Notes: generated from the letters alone by a model not told the origin. A stretch of 64,000 bases of DNA from Saccharothrix saharensis (GCF_006716745.1 NZ_VFPP01000001.1:6397386-6461385), one strand, 5' to 3'; shown: positions 48,610 to 56,895, counted from the stretch's first letter. Made by a program: numbers and translations.

Positions 48610-48640
48610 CGGTCCGGTGGGCCGATCGCCCACCGGACCG
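48610..48640. terminator. Bidirectional terminator between hydrolase and plsC
   Basis: Perfect 13-bp arms CGGTCCGGTGGGC (48610-48622) and GCCCACCGGACCG (48628-48640) around a 5-nt loop lie between two convergent genes. Confidence 0.8.
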
Positions 48641-48668
48641 GGGTCCCGCTCTCGTGGGGGAGCCGCGC

Positions 48669-49448
48669 TCAGCCCTGGTCCGGCCGCCACGGGCTCCTGC
48701 CCGTCGTCGGCCGCGTCGGGTCGTGGAACTTCGGCAGGTCCGGCTCGTCGACCCGCAACGGCACCAGGCCGGCCGTGATCGCGCGCATGATCCGCTCGTG
48801 CGCCCGCCGCGCGTCGCCCGGCTTGCCGTCCGCCAGCCCGGACAGGTCCACCGGCTTGCCGAAGTGCACCTTGAACGTCGGCCGCTTGCGCAGGCCGCGC
48901 ACGTAGGACGTCAGGTAGGGCTTGGCGTCGGCCCACCCGCCGACGTGGGTGTTGCCCCAGTAGACGGCCTCGTGCGCGCCCCACTGGCTGACCGGGACCA
49001 CCGGGATGCCGCCGCTCAGCGCGAGCCGCGCCGCGCCGGTCTTGCCCCGTTCCGGCCACAGGCCGGGGTCGAGGCTGATCCGGCCCTCCGGGTACATGGC
49101 GATCGGGTCACCGCCGCGCCGCAACACCTCGACGGTGCGGTGGTAGGCGTCGCCGACGTCCGCCGCCGAGCGGTCGACGCGCACGTGGCCGGACGCCTTG
49201 AGCAGCGGTCCCAGGACCGGCGCGTCGAGCAGGCCGCCCGCGAGCAGGAAGCGCGGCGCGACGCCGATCCGGCGGCACGCGGCGATCAGCACGAACGGGT
49301 CGAGGTTGCCGATGTGGTTGGACGCGAGCAGCAGGGGACGTCCCCTGAGGTCCGCCGGGATGTCACCGGTGACTTCGAGTCGTCCGCTGAGACCGACGAG
49401 CCCCTGGTCGACGGCGGTCAGCACGCGCCACAGCAGTGGTGTGGGCAC
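48669..49448 (-). CDS. 1-acyl-glycerol-3-phosphate acyltransferase-like (PlsC) protein
   Basis: The 259-residue protein has acyltransferase block 1 LLLASNHIGNLDPFVL (NHxxxxD), block 3 AMYPEGRISLDPG and block 4 VPVVPVSQWG. It acylates a lysophospholipid or related acceptor at the membrane. GTG is 8 nt behind TAGCCT (49457-49462). Confidence 0.9.
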   Translation of the reverse strand: MPTPLLWRVLTAVDQGLVGLSGRLEVTGDIPADLRGRPLLLASNHIGNLDPFVLIAACRRIGVAPRFLLAGGLLDAPVLGPLLKASGHVRVDRSAADVGDAYHRTVEVLRRGGDPIAMYPEGRISLDPGLWPERGKTGAARLALSGGIPVVPVSQWGAHEAVYWGNTHVGGWADAKPYLTSYVRGLRKRPTFKVHFGKPVDLSGLADGKPGDARRAHERIMRAITAGLVPLRVDEPDLPKFHDPTRPTTGRSPWRPDQG

Positions 49449-49579
49449 AGCGCGACAGGCTACGGCGTGTCGAGGTGTCGGCGCACCGGCTTCGGGGCAA
49501 CCATGGGCGTCGAGCAGCGCACGTCACGTCGCCCTGTGAACCGTGGGGCCGCTGAGGCTTGAGGGACTACCGTATACAC

Positions 49580-52024
49580 ATGGCCGGCCGAACTGGGACC
49601 TCGCGCAAGGGCACGACCCGTCGCACCGGATCCGGGTCGAAGCCGCGGGCCGGCGCGTCCCGACCGGCCGCCAAGCGCCCACCCGCCCGGCGGGCGCCCG
49701 CGAAGAAGTCCTCCGGATCCGTCGGCCGGGTCTGGGGTCTGCTCGGTCGCGGTGTCGGCTCTGTGGTCCGCGCGGTCGGCCGGGGCAAGGAGCTCGACCC
49801 GGCGCACCGCCGTGACGGGCTGGCGCTCGTGCTCATCTCGGTGGCCGTGATCACCGCCGCGGGCGTGTGGTGGCAGGCGGGCGGACCGGTCGGCCAGTGG
49901 GTCGACGTGGCCGTGCGCAGCTCCGTCGGCGGTCCCGCGGTGATCGTGCCCGTGGTGCTGCTGGCGGTCGGCGTGATGCTCATGCGCACCGACCCGAACC
50001 CCGAGGCACGACCTCGCCTGGTGATCGGCACGATCCTGGTGCTGGTCGGGTTCCTGGGCATGTTCCACCTGGCGGGCGGCCTGCCGATGGACCCCGTCGC
50101 CCGCCGTGACGCCGGTGGCGCGCTGGGCTACCTCTCGGGCGGGTTCCTCGCCCAGGGCCTCACGTCGTGGGTCGCCGGACCGCTGCTCGTGCTGATCTTC
50201 GCCTACGGCGTGCTGCTGCTCGTGCACCTGCCGGTCCGCGAGGTGCCCGGCAGGCTCGGCAGCCTGCTGCACCGCAAGCCCGACCAGCTCGACGGCTTCG
50301 GCGCGGACGACGACGACCTCGAGCCGGAGGTCGAGGAGAAGCCGGCCAAGCTGCGCCGCCCGTCCCGCAGCCGCCGCCAGGCCGTCGCGGACGTCGCCGA
50401 CCAGCAGCCCGAACTGCCGCTGGACGAGGAGCCGCCACCGCCACCACCGGTCGCCAAGCCCGCGCCCAAGCCCAAGGCCACGCCGGAGACCCCGAAACCC
50501 GCCGCGATCGCCGTGCGCGCGGTGGAGGGCGACTACCGGCTGCCGCCGCCGACCATCCTCAAGGACGGCGACGCGCCGAAGGCCCGCAGCAAGGCCAACG
50601 ACCTCATGATCGAGGCCATCTCCGGCGTGCTCGACCAGTTCTCCATCGACGCGCAGGTCACCGGCTTCACCCGCGGCCCGACGGTCACCCGCTACGAGGT
50701 CGAGCTCGGCCCCGGCGTGAAGGTCGAGAAGATCACCGCGCTGACCAAGAACATCGCCTACGCCGTCGCGACGGACAACGTCCGGCTGCTGGCCCCGATC
50801 CCCGGCAAGTCCGCGGTGGGCATCGAGGTGCCCAACAGCGACCGCGAGATGGTGCGGCTGGGCGACGTGCTGCGCTCGCCGTCCACGGTCAAGGACAACC
50901 ACCCGATGGTCATCGGGCTGGGCAAGGACATCGAGGGCCACTTCGTCACCGCGAACCTGACCAAGATGCCGCACCTGCTGGTCGCGGGCTCCACCGGTTC
51001 GGGCAAGTCGAGCTTCGTGAACTCGATGTTGGTGTCGCTGCTGGCCCGCGCCACCCCGGACGAGGTCCGGATGATCCTGATCGACCCGAAGATGGTCGAG
51101 CTGACCCCGTACGAGGGCATCCCGCACCTGATCACGCCCATCATCACCCAGCCGAAGAAGGCCGCCGCCGCGCTGGCCTGGCTGGTCGAGGAGATGGAGC
51201 AGCGCTACCAGGACATGCAGGTCAACCGGGTGCGGCACATCGACGACTTCAACCGGAAGGTGCGGTCGGGCGAGATCACCGCGCCACCGGGCAGCGAACG
51301 CGCCTACCGGCCGTACCCGTACATCATGGCGATCGTGGACGAGCTGGCCGACCTGATGATGACCGCGCCGCGCGACGTCGAGGACGCCATCGTCCGGATC
51401 ACGCAGAAGGCCCGCGCGGCGGGCATCCACCTGGTGCTGGCGACGCAGCGGCCGTCGGTGGACGTGGTCACGGGTCTGATCAAGACGAACGTGCCGTCGC
51501 GGCTGGCGTTCGCCACGTCGTCGTTGACCGACTCGCGGGTCATCCTGGACCAGCCGGGCGCCGAGAAGCTGATCGGCATGGGCGACGGCCTGTACCTGCC
51601 GATGGGCGCGTCGAAGCCGGTGCGCATCCAGGGCGCGTACGTCGGCGACGACGAGATCTCCGAGATCGTCAACTTCACCAAGGACCAGGCGCAGCCCGAG
51701 TACACCGACGGCGTCACGGCGGCGAAGGCGGGCGAGAAGAAGGAGATCGACGCCGACATCGGCGACGACCTGGAGCTGCTGATCCAGGCGGCCGAGCTGA
51801 TCGTCACGTCCCAGTTCGGCTCGACGTCGATGCTGCAGCGCAAGCTGCGGGTCGGTTTCGCCAAGGCGGGCCGGCTGATGGACCTGTTGGAGACGCGCGG
51901 CGTCGTCGGCCCGTCGGAGGGGTCGAAGGCGCGCGAGGTGCTGATCAAGCCGGACGAGCTGGACTCCGTCGTCTACCTGATCCGCGGCGGTTCCGGCCCG
52001 GACGACGACGCGGACGACGACTGA
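49580..52024 (+). CDS. ftsK: DNA translocase FtsK
   Basis: The 814-residue protein has a basic head, four membrane helices (about 75-210), an acidic/Pro-rich linker, the alpha/beta motor with Walker A AGSTGSGKS (469-477) and Walker B IVDELADLMM (near 587), ATQRPSVDVVTG, and the C-terminal gamma winged helix (LLIQAAELIVTSQFGSTSMLQRKLRVGFAKAGRLMD) that reads KOPS. It clears chromosome DNA from the septum. ATG is 6 nt behind TACCGT (49568-49573). Confidence 0.97.
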   Translation: MAGRTGTSRKGTTRRTGSGSKPRAGASRPAAKRPPARRAPAKKSSGSVGRVWGLLGRGVGSVVRAVGRGKELDPAHRRDGLALVLISVAVITAAGVWWQAGGPVGQWVDVAVRSSVGGPAVIVPVVLLAVGVMLMRTDPNPEARPRLVIGTILVLVGFLGMFHLAGGLPMDPVARRDAGGALGYLSGGFLAQGLTSWVAGPLLVLIFAYGVLLLVHLPVREVPGRLGSLLHRKPDQLDGFGADDDDLEPEVEEKPAKLRRPSRSRRQAVADVADQQPELPLDEEPPPPPPVAKPAPKPKATPETPKPAAIAVRAVEGDYRLPPPTILKDGDAPKARSKANDLMIEAISGVLDQFSIDAQVTGFTRGPTVTRYEVELGPGVKVEKITALTKNIAYAVATDNVRLLAPIPGKSAVGIEVPNSDREMVRLGDVLRSPSTVKDNHPMVIGLGKDIEGHFVTANLTKMPHLLVAGSTGSGKSSFVNSMLVSLLARATPDEVRMILIDPKMVELTPYEGIPHLITPIITQPKKAAAALAWLVEEMEQRYQDMQVNRVRHIDDFNRKVRSGEITAPPGSERAYRPYPYIMAIVDELADLMMTAPRDVEDAIVRITQKARAAGIHLVLATQRPSVDVVTGLIKTNVPSRLAFATSSLTDSRVILDQPGAEKLIGMGDGLYLPMGASKPVRIQGAYVGDDEISEIVNFTKDQAQPEYTDGVTAAKAGEKKEIDADIGDDLELLIQAAELIVTSQFGSTSMLQRKLRVGFAKAGRLMDLLETRGVVGPSEGSKAREVLIKPDELDSVVYLIRGGSGPDDDADDD

Positions 52025-52186
52025 GCGCGCGTTCGGGCGGAAATGCCGATGTCGAATGCGCCATCGAATAGCGCGGTCGAACAATCGAATGCGCGCGCGT
52101 TCGCTTTCCGGGCGTTGACCCGGTGACCATTGGGCTGCAATAGTTCGCTCATCCACCGCCGCGTCGCCAGGTATCCCCGTGCACCA

Positions 52187-52208
52187 CGAGTCGAAGCGAT
52201 TCGACTCG
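52187..52208 (+). promoter_or_regulatory. 9-bp palindrome upstream of the GH12 gene
   Basis: CGAGTCGAA (52187-52195) and TTCGACTCG (52200-52208) form a perfect inverted repeat with a 4-nt gap, ending 40 nt before the ATG. It may be an operator for a sugar-responsive repressor or a 5' leader hairpin. It does not match the CebR operator. Confidence 0.45.
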
Positions 52209-52248
52209 CAGTGCGCCGAGTGGGCAGCGTTGCCCGGGAAGAAGCGTC

Positions 52249-52935
52249 ATGAACAGGATGCGTTCGGCCGCCGTGGCGGTCGCGTTGGTCGGGTTCCTCC
52301 TCGGCTCCACCGGTGTCGCGCAGGCCGCGACCTGGTCGTCCAGCGACCAGTGGGCCACGTGGTCCAACGGCGGGTACACGGTCCGCAACAACATCTGGGG
52401 CTCCGGCGCCGGGTTCCAGTCGATCTGGGCGAACTCCTACAGCAACTGGGGTGTGTGGGCGAACCACCCGAACACCGGGGGCGTGAAGTCGTACCCGCAC
52501 TCGGCGAAGATGGTCAACCGCAAGCTCAGCGGCCTGAGCAGGTTGTCGAGCTCGTTCAACGTGACCAGGCCCGGCTCGGGCGCCTACGCGACGGCCTACG
52601 ACATCTGGGCCGACAACCACGCTTACGAGATCATGATCTGGATGAACAAGCAGGGCGCCGTCGGCCCGATCGGGTCGAGGCAGACCACGGCGTCGGTCGG
52701 TGGCCACACGTGGGACGTGTACCGGGGTTCCAACGGCTCCAACGCCGTGTTCTCGTTCGTGCGGACGAGCAACACCGACGCCGGCACGGTGGACGTGCTG
52801 GCGGTGCTGAGGTGGATCGGGTCGCGCGGCTGGTACGGCGACGTGACCGTGGGCGACGTGCAGTTCGGCTTCGAGATCACCTCGTCGTCGGGCGGCATGG
52901 ACTTCCGGTCCAACAGCTTCTCGATCACCACCTGA
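52249..52935 (+). CDS. Secreted GH12 endoglucanase/xyloglucanase
   Basis: The 228-residue protein has a Sec signal ending near VAQAA (27-28) and a single GH12 domain. Conserved blocks are YTVRNNIWGSG, the nucleophile Glu in HAYEIMIWMN and the acid/base Glu near the C-terminus in FGFEITSSSGG. It cleaves beta-1,4-glucan outside the cell. No CBM is attached. It opens the accessory insertion after ftsK. Confidence 0.9.
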   Translation: MNRMRSAAVAVALVGFLLGSTGVAQAATWSSSDQWATWSNGGYTVRNNIWGSGAGFQSIWANSYSNWGVWANHPNTGGVKSYPHSAKMVNRKLSGLSRLSSSFNVTRPGSGAYATAYDIWADNHAYEIMIWMNKQGAVGPIGSRQTTASVGGHTWDVYRGSNGSNAVFSFVRTSNTDAGTVDVLAVLRWIGSRGWYGDVTVGDVQFGFEITSSSGGMDFRSNSFSITT

Positions 52936-52993
52936 TTCCCGCCCGCACCCGCTCACGCGCCCGGAATCGTCAGACCCTTCGGGCACAATAAAA

Positions 52994-53022
52994 GCAGGGG
53001 TCCCCTTGCCGGGGACCCCTGC
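52994..53022 (-). terminator. Intrinsic terminator of the phospholipase gene
   Basis: Perfect 12-bp arms GCAGGGGTCCCC (52994-53005) and GGGGACCCCTGC (53011-53022) with a 5-nt loop; read on the minus strand the hairpin is followed by TTTTATT. It is the only hairpin with a proper U-tract that I found here. It can also stop GH12 transcription from the other side. Confidence 0.85.
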
Positions 53023-53082
53023 GAAGCGTTGCGGCGTCACGCGTTTTCGGCGGGAGTGCGTTGTCCACCCGCCGAAAGGGGA

Positions 53083-53514
53083 TCAGCTCGCGCCGAACTC
53101 CCGCACGGCCTGGTAGTACAGGTCCGCCGTGCGGTTGCAGGACCAGTTGCCCGCGCACTGGTGGTACAGGTCGGACTTGAAGTTGTTGTCGATGCGCAGC
53201 CGGGTCGTCTCGTTGAACCGCCCCTGCCGCTTGTAGTTGCGGTAGCCGAAGTCGTGCCGGTGGCAGGCGGGCAGGAACTTGAACCCGAACGGGTTGTCCG
53301 GCGACCACGAGCAGCCGTCCGACGACCAGTCGAGCTGGTCGCTGTACGGCCGCTGCGCCCGCAGCGAGCTGAACTGCGCCAGCGACTTGCTGAACAGGTA
53401 GTCGTCGGTCACGGCGGGCGCGTTGATCGCCGCCTGGCCGACACCGGCGCCGGCCAGCAGGGCGAGCGAGGCGACCACGACGGCGAAGGCGTTGCGCAGG
53501 GATTTCGCGAGCAC
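53083..53514 (-). CDS. Secreted prokaryotic phospholipase A2
   Basis: The 143-residue protein has a Sec signal (LRNAFAVVVASLALLAGAGVGQA) and the prokaryotic PLA2 domain: SDGCSWSPDNPFGFKFLPACHRHDFGYRNYKRQGRFNE, with the catalytic His-Asp pair in CHRHDFGY, followed by the cysteines of QCAGNWSC. It hydrolyses the sn-2 ester of phospholipids outside the cell. GAGGGG lies before the GTG at 53512-53514. Confidence 0.9.
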   Translation of the reverse strand: MLAKSLRNAFAVVVASLALLAGAGVGQAAINAPAVTDDYLFSKSLAQFSSLRAQRPYSDQLDWSSDGCSWSPDNPFGFKFLPACHRHDFGYRNYKRQGRFNETTRLRIDNNFKSDLYHQCAGNWSCNRTADLYYQAVREFGAS

Positions 53515-53598
53515 TGTTTTTCCCCTCGGTTCTCGGGCTTGAGGGGTTCTTACCGGCCGGGGATCAACGCACAACAGCCCCGATCGGCTCATACCGCG

Positions 53599-54144
53599 TC
53601 AACGACGGGTGAACATCGCGCCGCACGCGATCGCCGCGGCCGGCCGCACCGGTTGACCGCGCAGTCCCAGCAACGCCAACACATCGGCGTCCGCCGCACC
53701 GCCCAGCAGGTACCCGCCGAGCCGCTGCTGGGCCATCCGGAGGCAGACCGACTGGGCCGCCGCGCCCACTTCCAGCGGCCCGAACCGCCCACCGCGCTGC
53801 CCGTACCCGGCCAACACCGGCTGGTCCGCCAGGACGAGCGCCGGCACGACCGCCGGTTCGGCGTCGGCGGCCGGCACTTCGCGCAGCCGCACCCAGTCCG
53901 GTGCCGGCCCCACGTCCTGCACGGCGTGCCTCGTCGCGTCGTACCGGACCACCCGCCCGTTCAGCCCGTGCCGCACGTTGCGCGGGAACGCGTAGCAGCG
54001 CACCGGGTGCAAACCACCGGCCGACGGGCAGGACCGGCCGTCGTCCTCGGCCAATGCCGCCGGCACCGCGTTTCGAGCTGCCCGGAACAGCCGTTGCGGC
54101 CGGTCGAGCGGCTGCGGCTCGGTCGGCGGCTCGACCGGCGTCAT
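53599..54144 (-). CDS. SagB-like nitroreductase/dehydrogenase of a TOMM cluster
   Basis: The 181-residue protein has the SagB-type FMN motif SCPSAGGLHPVRCYAF at residues about 43-58 and the late nitroreductase helix LEVGAAAQSVCLRMAQQRLGGYLLGG, ending in a LLGLRG segment. SagB enzymes oxidise azolines to azoles in thiazole/oxazole peptides. It is at the short end for the family, but the frame is intact. It begins 5 nt after the YcaO fragment on the same strand. The assignment to TOMM rests on motifs and neighbours. Confidence 0.65.
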   Translation of the reverse strand: MTPVEPPTEPQPLDRPQRLFRAARNAVPAALAEDDGRSCPSAGGLHPVRCYAFPRNVRHGLNGRVVRYDATRHAVQDVGPAPDWVRLREVPAADAEPAVVPALVLADQPVLAGYGQRGGRFGPLEVGAAAQSVCLRMAQQRLGGYLLGGAADADVLALLGLRGQPVRPAAAIACGAMFTRR

Positions 54145-54148
54145 GACG

Positions 54149-54786
54149 TCACCCCAGCGGATGTGGTGCGGGATCGGGGAACCGGCCGGACCGGCCCGGG
54201 TAGCGCCACGCCACGTCCGCCGCGCGCCCGCCCAAGTGCGGCCACCGGTGGTCGGCGTGCAGCGGCGCGAGGTCGGGGGACAGCACGCGCACGCACCGCA
54301 GCCCCGCGGTCGCCGCCTCGGGCGTGGTCGGCTCCCGGTACGCCGGGCGCACGTTGAGCGCGTCCACGAGTTCGCGCAGCCGGGCGGCGTCACCGCGGGC
54401 CGCGGAGTCGCGCGGCCCCGCTCGCCCCACCACCACGGCGACGCGCGCCACTCGTCCCAGTGGTCCGCGTAGTACAGGGCGTGCCGGTCGAAGTCGGTGA
54501 CCTCGTCCAGCGGCCGGCAGGGGCCCTCCGGCTCACTGACCGTCCCGAGTGGACTGCGCGCGGCCGGGTACCGGTCCGCGGCCTCGGCGATCACGGCCCG
54601 CTCCGCCTGCTCGGGCTCGAACGCCGCGCCACCGGACGTGCCGCCGGTCGCGAACGGCCCCGGCGCCGCGGCGAACCCCGAACGTCCACACCGGACAGGG
54701 TGCGCGGCACGGGGGTGCGGCCGCGACACCACGCCCTGCCGCCACCCGACGGCCCGTTCCAGCAGCGCGGCCGCGGGCGTGGTCAC
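54149..54786 (-). pseudogene. YcaO-type cyclodehydratase remnant with internal deletion and frameshift
   Basis: The frame opened by the GTG at 54786 encodes an N-terminal YcaO-like segment with the GG..A....A..EA.DRY pattern (GGTSGG ... QAERAVIAEAADRY). It then jumps to a segment typical of the YcaO C-terminal half (DEVTDFDRHALYYADHW). Around 54425-54445 the coding frame shifts, and the other frame carries on with LRELVDAL, TPEAATAGLRCVRVLSPDLAPLHADHRWPHLGG and ends PDPAPHPLG, a Pro-rich TOMM YcaO terminus. About 213 codons remain where 380-450 are usual, so the ATP-binding middle is missing. YcaO makes azolines from Cys, Ser and Thr. The start overlaps the previous stop by 4 nt. Confidence 0.6.
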
Positions 54787-55040
54787 GTGGCACGCCGGCG
54801 GTAGTACTCCGACACCCACGGCCCGGCCAGGCACACCGCCGCCAGGTACGCGAACGCCGCCATGAACACCACCGGGCCCTCCGTCGCGGCGACCCGCGGC
54901 ACCAGCAGGCACTCGGCGGCGAACAGCAACACCCAGAACACCAGCCGCTTCACCCCCGACCGCAGCGGGTGCCTGCCGATCGAGCGGTCGTACCGGTACC
55001 CCGCGCGCAAGCCGACCAGCGCGCCGACCACCGCGATCAC
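54783..55040 (-). CDS. Small membrane protein, paralogue of the preceding ORF's C-terminal part
   Basis: The 85-residue protein has two to three membrane helices: VIAVVGALVGLRAGY, then after a basic stretch GVKRLVFWVLLFAAECLLVP and VVFMAAFAYLAAVCLAGPWV, ending YYRRRAT. GVKRL-x5-LFAAE is shared with the upstream ORF (GVKRLAVGMALFAAE), so they are tandem duplicates. GGAGG lies 5 nt before the GTG, within a 4-nt overlap with the upstream stop. In a bacteriocin-like cluster this could be immunity or export; that is inference. Confidence 0.6.
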   Translation of the reverse strand: MIAVVGALVGLRAGYRYDRSIGRHPLRSGVKRLVFWVLLFAAECLLVPRVAATEGPVVFMAAFAYLAAVCLAGPWVSEYYRRRAT

Positions 55041-55465
55041 GCCCACCTCCACGCGTAGTGCCGGACGACCAGCCACGCGACGACGGCCACCGCCGCGCCG
55101 TACCCCCGGATCGCGAAGGGCTCGCCCAACCGGGCGGGCAGGCCGAGCACGGGCAGCGCCGGGACCGGCTCGGCGGCGAACAACGCCATCCCCACCGCCA
55201 GCCGCTTCACCCCGCGACCGGGCTCGGCCGCGAAACAGGCCCGCAGCAGCGCGCCGACCGCGCCCGCGAGGGCGTAAAAGGGCCGGCGCTCGCCGACGTC
55301 GAGGAACGGCGAGGCGAGCACCCAGGGCAGGAACAGCGACGCCGGCAGCGCGATCGCTCCGCCGACCGCCGGGACCGCGCAGCGGCAACGGCAGCAGCAC
55401 CACGTCGGTGTCGCGGTGGTCGTGTCGGGTGTGAACGGATCAGGAAGGCGCAGAGCGGTCGTCAT
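55037..55465 (-). CDS. Cys-run leader-like segment fused to small membrane protein (possible TOMM precursor remnant)
   Basis: The 142-residue frame opens with a 22-residue Thr/Pro/Asp-rich segment (LPDPFTPDTTTATPTW) and the run CCCRCRC at residues 23-29 (bases 55379-55399), followed by three membrane helices and YAWRWA at the end. Cys runs after a Thr-rich leader are typical TOMM cores, and the two Arg codons (CGT, CGC) are each one T-to-C change from Cys. The C-terminal membrane part resembles the next gene. Whether the fusion is natural or the result of lost stop/start signals is not clear. Confidence 0.5.
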   Translation of the reverse strand: MTTALRLPDPFTPDTTTATPTWCCCRCRCAVPAVGGAIALPASLFLPWVLASPFLDVGERRPFYALAGAVGALLRACFAAEPGRGVKRLAVGMALFAAEPVPALPVLGLPARLGEPFAIRGYGAAVAVVAWLVVRHYAWRWA

Positions 55466-55468
55466 CGG

Positions 55469-56037
55469 TCATCCCCACGGCAGGTCGACCCGGCCCACTT
55501 CGAACCGGGGGCACGTCTCGCGGTCCGCCGCCGGCAGCACGTCCTCGGCGGTGGTGGTGAACTCGTCCAGGTGCGGCGTCACGACCCGGTCCAGCAGCGC
55601 CGGCGAACCGGTCGAGTGCGTGCCGGGCCCAGCGCAACCGGAACTCGGCGGTCGTCGCGGCCGGGTGGCTCCGGATCGCCCCAGCGGTGCCGTGCGCGGA
55701 CGGCCAGGCAGCCGAGGCAAGCGCTTGCGCCGAGCCCGGCGGGCTCCGTGCCGAGGACGCGCACGCCGACGTTCGGCGGCGCACCCGGCACGGGCAGGCC
55801 CGCCGGGCGCAGCGCACCCAGCGCCCGCAGGTGCTCGCGGACCGGCGCGGTGAGCCGATCCGGGTCGAGCGGGCGAGCCGAACCCCTCCGCACCGGCTCG
55901 AACAGCTCGACCAGCACCCGCGCCTCGGCGCCGGGCACGTCCGGGAGGAGGTGGACGGGGTCCGCCCCGGCGTGCACGACCACGCCCTCGTCCTGCACCC
56001 GGGCCCGCCGGCCGGGGTCGGGCACGAGCGCGGTCAC
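55469..56037 (-). pseudogene. TOMM cyclodehydratase / leader-binding (ocin-ThiF-like) protein, frameshifted
   Basis: From the GTG at 56037 the frame encodes an N-terminal part with VLVELFEPV and PVREHLRALGALRPAG, GVRVLGTEPAG, then ACLGCLAVRARHRWGD (Cys codons at 55717-55719 and 55708-55710), the zinc-type CxxC of TOMM E1-like/cyclodehydratase C proteins. After GD the good coding pattern moves to a second frame (PAATTAEFRLRWARHALDRFA) and then to a third (LLDRVVTPHLDEFTTTAEDVLPAADRETCPRFEV) ending at 55469. Two indels explain this. The start overlaps the MerR stop by 4 nt. The partner YcaO is broken too. Confidence 0.6.
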
Positions 56038-56888
56038 CTGATCGGCTCGTCGTGCTCGTCGCCCCGGTCGAGGAACCGCCGGATCGCGGGCTCGTCGGGG
56101 AGTTCGTGGTCCTCCTCGGTCTCGATGAGACGTTCCGCGATGGGCACCGGTTCCTCGACCCACGCCGGCCGGAAGTCGTCGCCGGGCAGCAGTTGGTGGC
56201 GGCGGGCGAACTCCTCGGCGGCCTCGCGGATGGACTCGCGCAACGTGCCGATGACCACCGTCTCGGCGGTGTAGGTCAGCTCCACCAGCAGCGCCCGCAT
56301 CCGGTCGAGCTGGTCGTCCTGGCCCGCGTTGTCGGCCAACTGCGGCCACAGCCGCCGTTCGAAGACCTCCACGAAGTCGGCCGCGATGCCGTCGGTGGCC
56401 GTGCGCAGGTTGGCGAACTTGTCCAGCACGTCGTCGCTCGGGACGGTCAGCGCCGCCAAGCGGTTGCCCGCTTCCAGCGCCCACCGGCGGACGTGCGGCC
56501 AGCCCCGGCGCCAGCGGACCAGTCCGAGCTGGGAGGCGCGGCGCAGGACGCGCGGCCGGACGTCACCCAGCGGGACCAGGCGGCTGATGTCGCGGACCTT
56601 GATCCGGACCCAGTCGTCGGGGCCCTCGGCCTCGCCGACGCCCAGCACGGCCGCGACGCTCGCGCCCTTCTCGCGCGCCTTCACCAGCTCGGCGATGGCG
56701 GGCAGGGAGAAGCCGCGCGACTGGAGGCGTTGGACCAGGGTGAGGCGTTCCAGGTGGGAGGCGTCGTAGTAGGCGACGCGGCCCTGCCGGCGGGGCGGGT
56801 GCAGCACGCCCTTGGTCTGGTACATGCGGATGGTGCTGCCCGGCAGGCCCACCCGGACCGCGAGCTCGTCGACCGTCAGCTGCTCCAC
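56034..56888 (-). CDS. MerR family transcriptional regulator
   Basis: The 284-residue protein begins with a MerR HTH (VDELAVRVGLPGSTIRMYQTKGVLHPPRRQGRVAYYDASHLERLTLVQRLQSRGFSLPAI) and has a long helical C-terminal region of about 200 residues. It leads the TOMM-like operon, whose next gene starts within its stop codon (GTGA). GTG 56888 is 7 nt behind CACCAT, with TTGACT 17 nt further upstream. The TTG at 56924 lies inside that -35, so it is rejected as a start. Confidence 0.88.
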   Translation of the reverse strand: MEQLTVDELAVRVGLPGSTIRMYQTKGVLHPPRRQGRVAYYDASHLERLTLVQRLQSRGFSLPAIAELVKAREKGASVAAVLGVGEAEGPDDWVRIKVRDISRLVPLGDVRPRVLRRASQLGLVRWRRGWPHVRRWALEAGNRLAALTVPSDDVLDKFANLRTATDGIAADFVEVFERRLWPQLADNAGQDDQLDRMRALLVELTYTAETVVIGTLRESIREAAEEFARRHQLLPGDDFRPAWVEEPVPIAERLIETEEDHELPDEPAIRRFLDRGDEHDEPIR

Positions 56889-56895
56889 GGCACCG

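Noticed and set aside
49460..52156. 898-codon frame antisense to ftsK
   Set aside because: Shadow frame; ftsK on the plus strand has all its motifs.
55440..55817. 125-codon frame overlapping the CLGCL gene as a separate gene
   Set aside because: Only its PAATTAEFRLRWARHALDRFA part looks protein-like, and that continues the neighbouring broken gene in a shifted frame.
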